Program-made: the position numbers and the translations under genes
Source: Acidobacteriota bacterium
Lineage (GTDB): Bacteria; Acidobacteriota; Thermoanaerobaculia; Multivoradales; JBCCEF01
Length of the DNA: 64,000 nucleotides
Assembly (NCBI GenBank): GCA_039028635.1
Contig: JBCCHV010000037.1
Location: 1-64,000, forward strand
Direction of reading: 5' to 3'
Shown here: positions 1 to 7,804 of the stretch, piece after piece
Layout of the letters: each line of letters opens with the position of its first letter
Numbering within the stretch: the first letter of the stretch is position 1
Notes under the pieces: model-generated
Told to the model about the DNA's origin: nothing
The model's database searches: none
Seen by the model: only the letters and a program-made list of their open reading frames with translations

Positions 1-433
1 AGGGGGGCTAAAGGCGCCCCCCTCAGGCGCACGCACATGTCGTGCGCCTTCACCCCCGACCTCGGCGGCTTTGCCGCCGCCTCGCCCCTCGGGCTCGGGA
101 GCTCTCTAGGACCAAAGATGTCCCGAGTCAAGACTTCTTCAGCAACCTGCTAGCTGTCTATTTCGAGAGGGGCTACGGGCCCCTGACTGCGCGTCCCGGG
201 CTGAGCGCCCCTCTCCGGCCCAGGAAGCGTGGTTCTTGGGCCTCCTCTCCCGTCGCGGCGACTGAGCCGCCGCCGGGCCGGGAGCGCCCAGCCCTCTCGG
301 GCCCGGAAGCAGGTTGCCGATAAGGTCCTCAGCAACCTGCTAGCAAGAGCACCGGCCGCGACGCCTTGCGGCCCGCCAAGGCTTGCAATAACCTGCCCGC
401 TGCCCCATCCGCTCGAGCCCGACAGGAGACCCC
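1..433. other. Hairpin-rich non-coding region with two short repeats
   Basis: No convincing gene is seen before the aminopeptidase at 434. The stretch is a string of hairpins: arms at 1-7 and 17-23, a perfect 9-bp stem AGGCGCACG (25-33) against 41-49, and GGCGGC-ttt-GCCGCC near 64-78. It also carries two direct copies of CAGCAACCTGCTAGC (140-154 and 330-344). The second copy can fold with GCAGGTTGC at 309-317. The open frames that cross this stretch have atypical, Arg/Pro-rich composition and look like chance frames in GC-rich DNA. Confidence 0.6.
140..344. repeat. Two direct copies of the CTAGCAGG-family short repeat
   Basis: CAGCAACCTGCTAGC occurs at 140-154 and again at 330-344 in the same orientation, about 190 bp apart. 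The reverse complement of this core recurs at 1544-1562 and at both ends of the 26818-27020 element. This is seen directly in the sequence. Whether the 205-bp interval is one degenerate element or two independent copies cannot be told here. Confidence 0.7.
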
Positions 434-1558
434 ATGACCGATCCGCGCTACCAGCAGCTGGCCAAGAACCTCGTCCACTACTCCTGTGCCCTCGAGCCCG
501 GCGAGAAGGTCCTGATCGAGGCGATCGACATCCCCGAAGCCTTCACCCTCGAGCTCATCCGGACCGTCGGCGCGGCCGGCGCCATCCCCGTCGTCACCCT
601 CAAGAGTCAGGCCGTCTGGCGAGCCCTGATGCTGGCCGCCAGCGCGGAGCAAATGCAGCTCATCGGCGAGACCGAGGCCCATCGCATGAAGCAGGTCCAG
701 GCCTACATCGGGGTGCGCGGCAATCCCAACATCGCCGAATGGTCCGACGTGCCGAAGGACAAGATGAACCTTTACAACGACCTGTGCTGGCGGCCGGTGC
801 ACCTCGACATTCGCATCAAGGAGCATCGCTGGGTCGTGCTGCGCTGGCCGAGCCCGTCGATGGCACAGCTCGCCAACTGCTCGACGGAAGCTTTCGAGGA
901 CTTCTACTTCCGGGTCTGCAACCTCGACTACAGCCGCATGGCCAAGGCGATGGAGCCGCTGGTCGAGCTGATGGAACGCACCGACCGGGTGCGCCTGGTG
1001 GCCCCGGGGACGGACCTGCGCTTCAGCATCCGGGACATTCCCGCCATTCCGTGCGATGGCCGCGCCAACATCCCCGATGGCGAGGTGTTCACGGCCCCGG
1101 TGCGCGACAGCATCGCAGGCACCATCCAGTTCAACTCCCCGACCATCTACCAGGGCGTGGCTCACAACGACATCCGCCTGGAGTTCGAAAACGGCAGGAT
1201 CGTCGCCGCCAGCAGCAACGACACCGCCCACCTCGAGCAGGTTCTCGACACCGACGAGGGATCGCGTTACGTCGGTGAATTCGCCATCGGCTTCAATCCC
1301 CACATCACCACCCCGATGCGCGACATCCTGTTCGACGAGAAGATCGCCGGCAGCATCCATCTCACCCCCGGCAACGCCTACGAAGAGGCATTCAACGGCA
1401 ACCGCAGCCAGATCCACTGGGACTTGGTGTTGCGGATGGATCCGCAGGTGGGCGGCGGCGAGATCTGGTTCGACGACCGCCTGATCCGCAAGGACGGCCA
1501 GTTCGTCATCGACGAGCTCCTCGACCTCAACCCGGACCGTCTCCTAGCAGGCTGCTGA
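434..1558 (+). CDS. M29-family aminopeptidase (AmpS/PepS-like)
   Basis: A 374-aa protein that reads like an M29 metallo-aminopeptidase, a cytoplasmic enzyme that removes N-terminal residues from peptides. It begins MTDPRYQQLAKNLVHYS with the family phrase GEKVLIEA, has a central APGTDLRF stretch (the M29 equivalent of GTDL), and a C-terminal half with GEFAIGFNP and SIHLTPGNAYEE that resembles the metal-binding region. The length is somewhat short of the roughly 400 aa usual for the family. The start follows AGGAGA at good spacing. The last residues (LLAGC) and the stop are read out of a CTAGCAGGCTGCTGAGAAG repeat copy, so the original C-terminus may have been altered. It stands alone upstream of the BlaI/M56 pair. 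The family call is fairly firm; substrate preference is unknown. Confidence 0.85.
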   Translation: MTDPRYQQLAKNLVHYSCALEPGEKVLIEAIDIPEAFTLELIRTVGAAGAIPVVTLKSQAVWRALMLAASAEQMQLIGETEAHRMKQVQAYIGVRGNPNIAEWSDVPKDKMNLYNDLCWRPVHLDIRIKEHRWVVLRWPSPSMAQLANCSTEAFEDFYFRVCNLDYSRMAKAMEPLVELMERTDRVRLVAPGTDLRFSIRDIPAIPCDGRANIPDGEVFTAPVRDSIAGTIQFNSPTIYQGVAHNDIRLEFENGRIVAASSNDTAHLEQVLDTDEGSRYVGEFAIGFNPHITTPMRDILFDEKIAGSIHLTPGNAYEEAFNGNRSQIHWDLVLRMDPQVGGGEIWFDDRLIRKDGQFVIDELLDLNPDRLLAGC

Positions 1559-1562
1559 GAAG
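1544..1562 (+). repeat. CTAGCAGG-family repeat copy overlapping a stop codon
   Basis: CTAGCAGGCTGCTGAGAAG overlaps the last codons and the TGA stop of the M29 peptidase gene. It is directly followed by a small hairpin, AGCCGC-gtg-GCGGCT. It is nearly identical to both ends of the 26818-27020 element and is the reverse complement of the cores at 140-154 and 330-344. Confidence 0.8.
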
Positions 1563-1625
1563 CCGCGTGGCGGCTTGTTGGGAAAGGAGGTCCTGTTTGG
1601 GTCCCCTTGCTATGAAACAAGCATG

Positions 1626-1643
1626 GTGCTATTTTCGTAGCAC
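1626..1643. promoter_or_regulatory. Putative BlaI-type operator
   Basis: GTGCTA-TTTTCG-TAGCAC is a perfect 6-bp inverted repeat in the 103-bp gap between the aminopeptidase stop and the repressor start. It ends 18 bp before the ATG, beside GAGGAGG. BlaI/MecI repressors bind dyads in their own promoters, so autoregulation of the repressor/sensor pair is the natural reading. The arm sequence differs from the classical TACA/TGTA core. Confidence 0.55.
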
Positions 1644-1661
1644 AACAGAGGAGGACGCCCG

Positions 1662-2057
1662 ATGAGCGAACCGATCTACGACCAGTTGAGCCGCCGAGAG
1701 AGACAGATCATGGACATCCTGCTCGAGCTGCGCGAGGCCTCCGCCGAAACCGTCCGCGGCCGCCTCCCCGAGGCGCCGAGCTACTCGGCGGTGCGGGCGA
1801 TGCTGGTCAAGCTCGAGGAGAAGGGCGTCATCGACCACATCGAGCGCGACCTGCGCTACGTCTATCGCCCGGCGGTGTCGCGCCGAGCGGCGCAGCGCTC
1901 GGCCGCTTCCCGCCTGCTGAGGGTCTTCTACGACAGCTCCCTGGCCCAGGCCGTCCGTGGGCTGCTCGACACCAGCGCCGATCGCCTCTCCGACGAAGAG
2001 CTCGATCAGGTCGCCCGCATGATCGATCGAGAACGCCAGCGCCGGAGGTCCGAATGA
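1662..2057 (+). CDS. BlaI/MecI/CopY-family transcriptional repressor
   Basis: A 131-aa winged-helix repressor of the penicillinase-repressor family. The N-terminal part shows the family pattern LSRRERQIMDILLELREASAETVRGRLP, followed by SYSAVRAMLVKLEEKGVIDHI (recognition helix and wing). The C-terminal part is a dimerisation region (SDEELDQVARMIDRERQ). The start is preceded by GAGGAGG. The stop overlaps the start of the M56 sensor gene by ATGA (2054-2057), so the two are translated as a unit. In the known BlaI/BlaR1 pair the membrane peptidase leads to cleavage of the repressor and relief of repression. A dyad at 1626-1643 is the likely operator. No beta-lactamase gene proper is adjacent, so the regulated target may be only this pair or unlinked genes. 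Confidence 0.92.
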   Translation: MSEPIYDQLSRRERQIMDILLELREASAETVRGRLPEAPSYSAVRAMLVKLEEKGVIDHIERDLRYVYRPAVSRRAAQRSAASRLLRVFYDSSLAQAVRGLLDTSADRLSDEELDQVARMIDRERQRRRSE

Positions 2058-4318
2058 GCCTCATCCACCAACTCGGTCAGCTCTTCGCGGCCGAGCCCCT
2101 CGTCCGACTGCCGTTTCAAGCGTCCCTGCTCTTGATCGCCGCCTTCGCCGCGGCCTCGCTGCTGCGTCGACGCTCGGCGAGCACCCGCCACGGCCTTTGG
2201 CTCGCCACCGTTCTCGGTCTGTTGCTGCTGCCGGCAGCCACCCTCTGGTCACCATCCCTCGAGCTCGCGGTGCTACCGCCGGCGCAACCCAGCAAACCGA
2301 TCGAGTGGGCGCCCGTCGAGCCACAAGCTCCACCGCCGCCCCGCGAAGCCGCCGGCGTCCGGACACCGGCACCCGAGGCCACGACGGCCAAAGGGCCAAC
2401 GCGCCGGCCGGCCGGCGTCACCCTCGAGCAGGCCGCCCTCGCCCTCTACGGCGCCGGCGCCCTGGCGGTGGTTTTCTCCTTCGTCTTCGGCCTGGGCAGC
2501 GCCCGCCGCCTGGTGCGCCAGGCCAAAACGCCGGCAGCGGAGGCGGAGCTGGCGCTGCTCTTCGCCCAGCTCGCTGGACCGCGGGCGCGGGTCCGTTTGC
2601 TGATCAGCGAGCACCTCGAGGTGCCGATCACGGTGGGTCTCTGGCGACCCGCCATCCTCCTGCCAGCGGAAGCCGGGAGGTGGACGAAAGCGGCCCAGCG
2701 GCAGGCCCTGATCCACGAGCTGGCCCATATCGAACGGCGTGACTGGCTGGCCCAGGTGGTGGCGACCGTCGCCTGCGCCGCCTACTGGTTTCACCCCCTG
2801 GTCTGGCTCGCGGCGCGCCGCCTGAGCCTCGAGGCGGAGCACGCCGCCGACGATCGCGTTCTGCTCGGCGGTGCCGAGCCGACCCGCTACGCCGATCAGC
2901 TCGTCGCCCTGGCGCGGCGCCTTCGTCCCACCCCCGTCACCACCCTACCGATGGCCCGCCGCAGCCAACTTCCGGTGCGCGTGCGCTCCATCTTGGACTC
3001 GAAACAGAGGAGAACTCCCATGAATGAGCTCCGCAAGATCGCTCTCTCTTTGTTGTGCGTCGCCGTCGTCGGCCTGCTCGCCGGAGTGCGAGTCACCCCG
3101 GCGATCGCTTCCAGCGACGATTCCGGAATACTGCAAGCGGTGGCGTCCGGCGACGTCGCCGCCGCCGAAGCCCTGCTCGCCGAGGGAGCCGACGTCAACC
3201 TGCGGGTCGCCGGCCAGGGCACGCCGCTGATCGTCGCCGCCGTCGGCGGCAGCGAGGCCATGGTCGCCATGCTGCTCGATGCCGGCGCCGATGTCGGTCT
3301 CACCGAGACCGCCGGACCCCGCGGTCCGTGGCTGCAGCGCTCCGCCCTCACCACCGCCGCCGCCGCCGGCCATCTGGCGGTCGTCGACATGCTCCTCGAG
3401 GCCGGTGCCGAGGTCGATCTGGCGCCCCGCGGCGACGCCACCGCCCTGATCGAGTCGATCCGCTCGGGGCACCCGGACGTCGCCTATCGCTTGCTCGACG
3501 CCGGTGCCGATCCGGACAAGCGCATCGCCGGCGACGGCAGCCCCCTGATCGCCGCCGCCGCCCTCGGAGACCGAGATCTGGTCGCAGAGCTCCTGCGCCG
3601 CGGCGCCAAGCCCAACGGGAACGTGGCCGGCGACGGCAATCCCCTGATTCAAGCCGCTCGCCAGGGCAACTCCGAGGTCGTCGAGCTGCTGATCGCCTCC
3701 GGCGCCGAGGTCGAAGGTCTCAGTGACGGCGACGGCAGCCCCCTGATCCAAGCCGCGGCGCGCGGCGATCGCGCCCTCGTCGAGCAGCTCCTCGACGCCG
3801 GCGCCGACCCCAACCAGGCCGCCGAAGGCGACGGCAACCCGCTGATCCGGGCCGCGGCCGCCGGCGATATCGAGCTCGCCGAGGCGCTCCTCGATCGCGG
3901 TGCCGACATCGACCGCGGAGTCGACGGTGACGGCAATGCCATGATCCAGGCGGCGGCGCGCGGCGACCTCGCCATGCTCGAGGCACTGATCGCCCGCGGC
4001 GCCAACGTCAACCGCGGGGTGCGCGGCGACGGCAGTCCCTTGATCGCCGCCGCCGCCCGCGGTCACGTCGACGCCCTCGAGCTGCTGATCCGCTCCGGGG
4101 CCGAGGTCGACCAGGTGGTCAAGGGAGACGAAAACGCCCTGATCCAAGCCTCCGCCAGGGGTCATCTGGAGGCGGTTCAGTTTCTCCACTCGGCCGGCGC
4201 CGACGTCAACGCCCGAGTGCGCGCCGACGGCGAGATTCGCACCCCCCTCAACCGCGCCGAGCTCTTCGGCCACCAGGAGGTCGCGGCTTACCTCCGCTCG
4301 GCGGGAGCCCGTCCGTAA
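2054..4318 (+). CDS. M56 (BlaR1-like) membrane metallopeptidase with about 12 ankyrin repeats
   Basis: A 754-aa fusion. Residues about 20-64 give two membrane segments and about 128-150 a third. A cytoplasmic zinc-peptidase domain follows with HELAH at 221-225 and the M56 context ALIHELAHIERRDW and EHAADDRVLL. A further hydrophobic segment (near residues 325-345, beginning MNELRKIALSLLC) precedes about twelve ankyrin-type repeats of roughly 33 residues (LLDAGADPN-like) running to the C-terminus. Classical BlaR1 has a periplasmic penicillin-binding sensor there. Here the sensor position is filled by ankyrin repeats, so the stimulus is probably a protein or other ligand rather than a beta-lactam (inference). 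It is coupled to the upstream repressor by ATGA overlap. An alternative is that the ankyrin part starts separately at the ATG near 3020, which lies behind GAGGAGAA, as an exported protein. Confidence 0.85.
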   Translation: MSLIHQLGQLFAAEPLVRLPFQASLLLIAAFAAASLLRRRSASTRHGLWLATVLGLLLLPAATLWSPSLELAVLPPAQPSKPIEWAPVEPQAPPPPREAAGVRTPAPEATTAKGPTRRPAGVTLEQAALALYGAGALAVVFSFVFGLGSARRLVRQAKTPAAEAELALLFAQLAGPRARVRLLISEHLEVPITVGLWRPAILLPAEAGRWTKAAQRQALIHELAHIERRDWLAQVVATVACAAYWFHPLVWLAARRLSLEAEHAADDRVLLGGAEPTRYADQLVALARRLRPTPVTTLPMARRSQLPVRVRSILDSKQRRTPMNELRKIALSLLCVAVVGLLAGVRVTPAIASSDDSGILQAVASGDVAAAEALLAEGADVNLRVAGQGTPLIVAAVGGSEAMVAMLLDAGADVGLTETAGPRGPWLQRSALTTAAAAGHLAVVDMLLEAGAEVDLAPRGDATALIESIRSGHPDVAYRLLDAGADPDKRIAGDGSPLIAAAALGDRDLVAELLRRGAKPNGNVAGDGNPLIQAARQGNSEVVELLIASGAEVEGLSDGDGSPLIQAAARGDRALVEQLLDAGADPNQAAEGDGNPLIRAAAAGDIELAEALLDRGADIDRGVDGDGNAMIQAAARGDLAMLEALIARGANVNRGVRGDGSPLIAAAARGHVDALELLIRSGAEVDQVVKGDENALIQASARGHLEAVQFLHSAGADVNARVRADGEIRTPLNRAELFGHQEVAAYLRSAGARP

Positions 4319-4362
4319 GGCCCACGCCCTCAACCCGAAGTCTCCAAATGCGTAAGCTTGTT

Positions 4363-4468
4363 CAGCGGTGGTGCGAGGGGGAGCCTCGTCCACCGCTGAG
4401 CTCCGCTTCGCTCACAGCTCGGTTCGCCGCCCGCCCGGTAGGGCGGGGTCGGCGAGGCACCACCGCTG
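4363..4468. repeat. Inverted-repeat element upstream of the serine hydrolase
   Basis: Perfect 12-bp arms CAGCGGTGGTGC (4363-4374) and GCACCACCGCTG (4457-4468) enclose about 82 bp that contain further short inverted repeats. The right arm ends 11 bp before the ATG at 4480 and so lies next to the ribosome-binding site. It could be a small mobile element or a 5'-leader structure that hides the start. Confidence 0.6.
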
Positions 4469-4479
4469 GAGGACTTGCC

Positions 4480-6252
4480 ATGGCCCGATGGCTGATCGCC
4501 GCGTTCCTGCTTTTCCCGTCCCTTCCTACACTGGCGTCGGACCGCGTACCCGGCGATCGCTGGATGGCCTACGCCAACCCCGCCGAGGCGGGCTTCGACG
4601 TCGCCGCCCTGGCCGCTGCCGAGGAACGCTGGCGGGAGCTCTCGTCGTCGGCCTTCATGGTGATCGCCGACGGTGCCGTGGTCGCCTCCTGGGGCGAGAC
4701 CGATCGCCGCTTCATGTGCCACTCGGTGCGCAAGAGCTTCCTTTCGGCGCTCTACGGCATCTACTGGGATCGCGACCAGATGGAGCTCAACAAGACCCTC
4801 GCCGACGTCGGTATCGACGACCTCGGCGACGGCCTCCTGGAGAGCGAAAAACAGGCCCGGATCCTGGATCTGCTGAAAGCTCGCTCGGGCGTTTTCCACC
4901 CTGCCGCCTATGCCGGCCGCACCGACTCCCGGCCGCGCGGCAGCGAAGGTCCCGGACGCTACTTCGCCTACAACAACTGGGACTTCAACACCCTCGCGAC
5001 GATCCTCGAGAAGGAGACCGGTGACACCGTCTTCGAAGCCTTCGACGAGCACTTCGCCAGGCCCCTCGCGATGGAAGACTGGCGCCTCAGCGACGGCTAC
5101 TTCCACTACGAGCGAGACAAGTCCGAGCACCCCGCCTACCCCTTCCGCATGTCGGCCCGGGATGCCGCCCGCTTCGGGCTGCTGTTCGCCCGCGACGGAC
5201 GCTGGGGGGATGAGCAGATCCTGTCGCGCCAGTGGGTGCGGCGCAGCACCGCCCTCTACTCGAAGGACAACGAGCAGTTCGGCTACGGCTTCATGTGGTG
5301 GGTGGCCCTCGAGCCGCGTTTCGCCGAGCACGGCTTCGTCGCCGCCCGCGGCGTCGGCCGCCAGATGATCGTGGCGCTGCCGGACATCGACATGGTGATC
5401 GTCAACCGGGCCAACACCTATCGCGGCGAGGGCACCGAGTACCAGGAGCTGCTCGACCTGATGGAGATGGTGATCGCGGCGCGCCGCGGCGAGGCCGCCG
5501 ACAATCCGCGGCTGGTACCCCTCGGCGCGGCGAGCAAGGCGCTCGAATCAGCCCCCGGGCAGAGCTCCCTGGTCGCCGAGCTGGTCGGCGAGTACGCCTT
5601 CCCGCCGGCGCCCCTCGGTTTGCCGGAGCGCACCCGCGTCGAGGCCCGCAATCAGGACGGCCGGCTGATCATGCACTCCCCCGCCGCCGGCACCTTCGAG
5701 CACTTCCCGCAAGGCGGAGACTGGCTCCTCGAGGAAGACAGCTACGATCGCTACCGAGTGATCCGCGACGCTTCCGGGAAGATCGCCGGCGTCGCCGACG
5801 CCGACACCATCCTGCAGGGCGCCGTGATGGCGTCGGTACGCGGCGACGGCGCCACCGAGCGCCGCCTGAAGGCCCTGATCGCCGACGAGGAAGGCCTCGG
5901 GGTCGAGCTCGGCCGCACGCTCCTCGCCCTCTTCGAGCGCCCCAAGAAGACCGAGAAGGCGATTCGCGCCCTGATTACCGACCAGCGCCGGGGCGAGATC
6001 GAAGGGCGCATCAACGGCTTCGGCTACCGCTATCTCCAAGCCGACGCCCACCACAAGGCACGCCGAGTCTTCGAGCTCAATACCCGCCTGTTCCCGCAGG
6101 CCTACAACACTTGGGACAGCCTGGGTGAAGCCTGCATGATCCTCGGCGAGAAAGAAGAAGCGATCGCCAACTACCAGAAGTCCCTCGAGCTCAACCCGGA
6201 GAACGACAACGCCCGCGACCAGATCGCCAAGCTAAGGTCCGGCGACGGCTGA
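4480..6252 (+). CDS. Secreted serine hydrolase (class C beta-lactamase fold) with C-terminal TPR
   Basis: A 590-aa protein if started at the ATG behind CTGGAGGAC. This start gives a clean signal peptide (MARWLIAAFLLFPSLPTLAS); the frame is open further upstream but only through an inverted repeat. The N-terminal domain shows the SXXK nucleophile motif as S82-V-R-K85 in CHSVRKSF, a YXN-like AYNNWDFN, and the layout of class C beta-lactamase/6-aminohexanoate-dimer-hydrolase-type esterases. The third motif is not a clear KTG or HXG; GVGRQ may occupy its place. The last about 60 residues (NTWDSLGEACMILGEKEEAIANYQKSLELNP) are a TPR pair. It probably acts on amide or ester bonds outside the cytoplasm; the substrate is unknown. 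Its 3' end overlaps the convergent sulfatase gene by 21 bp. Confidence 0.85.
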   Translation: MARWLIAAFLLFPSLPTLASDRVPGDRWMAYANPAEAGFDVAALAAAEERWRELSSSAFMVIADGAVVASWGETDRRFMCHSVRKSFLSALYGIYWDRDQMELNKTLADVGIDDLGDGLLESEKQARILDLLKARSGVFHPAAYAGRTDSRPRGSEGPGRYFAYNNWDFNTLATILEKETGDTVFEAFDEHFARPLAMEDWRLSDGYFHYERDKSEHPAYPFRMSARDAARFGLLFARDGRWGDEQILSRQWVRRSTALYSKDNEQFGYGFMWWVALEPRFAEHGFVAARGVGRQMIVALPDIDMVIVNRANTYRGEGTEYQELLDLMEMVIAARRGEAADNPRLVPLGAASKALESAPGQSSLVAELVGEYAFPPAPLGLPERTRVEARNQDGRLIMHSPAAGTFEHFPQGGDWLLEEDSYDRYRVIRDASGKIAGVADADTILQGAVMASVRGDGATERRLKALIADEEGLGVELGRTLLALFERPKKTEKAIRALITDQRRGEIEGRINGFGYRYLQADAHHKARRVFELNTRLFPQAYNTWDSLGEACMILGEKEEAIANYQKSLELNPENDNARDQIAKLRSGDG

Positions 6253-7674
6253 GCCCTCGTCGGCCAGCACGGGCCAGGCGAGGGCGGGATCGTCGTGTTG
6301 TTCCATCCAGGCGCGGAGCTGTTTCTCCAGACGCTCCGCCGTCGCCCGATGGGCCGGATCCCGGATCAAGTTGTCGCCTTCTCGCGGATCCGCCTCGAGG
6401 TTGTAGAGCTCGCGCCCGCGGGCCTCGTCGCGAAACAGGATCAGCTTGTGGCGCGGCGTGCGCACGGCACGAAAGACCCAGGGGAGGAAGCGTTCGGTAG
6501 CCTCGTCGGACCACTCCGCAAAGGCCTCCGAAAACCCTTCCACCCGCGGCTGTCGCAAGGCCGGCAGGGCATTGCGCCCGGGCCAATGGGTCGGGATCTC
6601 CGCCCCCGACAGGGCGACCATCGTCGGCGGCAGGTCGAGGCCCGAAAGGGCGGCCTGGGAGGTGCCCTGGAACCCCGCCTGGGATGGCGCACGCACGATC
6701 AGCGGCACCCGTAGGGAACCCTCATAGGGCACCACCTTGCCGGCGGCCCCACGCGAGCCGATGCCGCGCTCTCCCATCATGAAGCCGTTGTCGCCGAAAA
6801 ACACCACCACCGTCGACTCGGCGAGGCCGGCCTCGTCGAGGGCCGCCAACACCCTTCCGACCTGCTCATCGAGGGCCGAAACGGCTTCGTAGTAGTGCAG
6901 CCAGTCGTTCATCTCGACATCCGTCGGGAAGCCCGCGGGCAATAGCTCGGCGATGGTCTTGGCGGCATAGAGCGCTTCGATGTGGGGCGGATTCGGCGCG
7001 AAGGGCCCGTGCGGCGCGGTGAAGGCCAGCCACAGCATGAAGGGCCCTTTCTGAGCCTGCTCACCGGTCAGAAAATCGATCGCCGAGTCGGCGAAGACCT
7101 CCTGGGTGAAGCCGGCGACCAGCTTGCGCTCGCGACTCTCGCCGTGGCAAAGGCGAGCCCCCTTGAATTTTTCGCCGCCGGTCGGCAACCACACCCGCGT
7201 CTGCGAAAACCCAACCTTCCAGGGGTCCGAAGCGAGGTGCCACTTGCCCACCAAAACGGTCTCGTAGCCTTGACCTCGGAGCAGCGACGGCACCGTCGGG
7301 AGGTCGCTGAAGGAATCGGGCCGGCGAGCCCGTGGCGCCTGGTTCTGATGGGCATAGGCCCCGTGCTGATGGGAGAGCAGGCCGGTGAGCAGCGAAGCGC
7401 GCACCGGCAAGCACTGCGAGACGCTGGTGGTCGCCTGCGGGAAATAGATGCCCTGCCGGGCCAGGCGGTCGAGATGGGGGGTATGCACCGCCGGGTTTCC
7501 CGCCGCCCCCAGGGCATCCCAACGGTGGTCATCGGAAGTGATGAAGAGGATGTTCGGCCGCTCGCTGGCAACCCGGTCCTCCCCTGCGTCCGCCTCGGCC
7601 CAGCCTCCCGAGTACACACAGGCGACGACCATCGCCCACACCGCCCAACCACGGGATCGCTCGCTCTGCACCAT
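6232..7674 (-). CDS. Secreted sulfatase (formylglycine type)
   Basis: A 480-aa sulfatase of the alkaline-phosphatase superfamily. The N-terminus has an export signal (about residues 10-30). RPNILFITSDDHRWD supplies the metal-binding aspartates. The activation motif C-X-P-X-R is present as C88-L-P-V-R followed by ASLLTG, so C88 is expected to be converted to formylglycine. STVVFFGDNGFMMGERG is the C-terminal metal site region (DNG). Family members hydrolyse sulfate esters of sugars or other organics; the particular substrate cannot be read. No formylglycine-generating enzyme lies in the window. The start has a strong AGGAGGTG five bases upstream. The gene is convergent with, and overlaps, the serine hydrolase. 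Confidence 0.92.
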   Translation of the reverse strand: MVQSERSRGWAVWAMVVACVYSGGWAEADAGEDRVASERPNILFITSDDHRWDALGAAGNPAVHTPHLDRLARQGIYFPQATTSVSQCLPVRASLLTGLLSHQHGAYAHQNQAPRARRPDSFSDLPTVPSLLRGQGYETVLVGKWHLASDPWKVGFSQTRVWLPTGGEKFKGARLCHGESRERKLVAGFTQEVFADSAIDFLTGEQAQKGPFMLWLAFTAPHGPFAPNPPHIEALYAAKTIAELLPAGFPTDVEMNDWLHYYEAVSALDEQVGRVLAALDEAGLAESTVVVFFGDNGFMMGERGIGSRGAAGKVVPYEGSLRVPLIVRAPSQAGFQGTSQAALSGLDLPPTMVALSGAEIPTHWPGRNALPALRQPRVEGFSEAFAEWSDEATERFLPWVFRAVRTPRHKLILFRDEARGRELYNLEADPREGDNLIRDPAHRATAERLEKQLRAWMEQHDDPALAWPVLADEGSAVAGP

Positions 7675-7804
7675 CGAATCACCTCCTGGACTTAGCCCGT
7701 CCTGCCATCGAGATTCCGCCCGGTGGTACGGCTTCGGAGAGGCCCTTGTCTAGGCCTCCAAGGCCCCGGCCTTCCCAGGCGGGGCTGATACCCTGGCTTC
7801 GGCG

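Noticed and set aside
3180-4310. Roughly 99-bp periodic DNA, possible tandem repeat or CRISPR-like array
   Set aside because: The periodicity follows the 33-residue ankyrin units, copies diverge at third positions, and there are no constant repeats with variable spacers.
2945-4393. 482-codon open frame antisense to the ankyrin region
   Set aside because: It mirrors the periodic ankyrin-coding DNA (repeated DLGAGGDQ-like phrases). It is a shadow frame with no ribosome-binding site and no family character.
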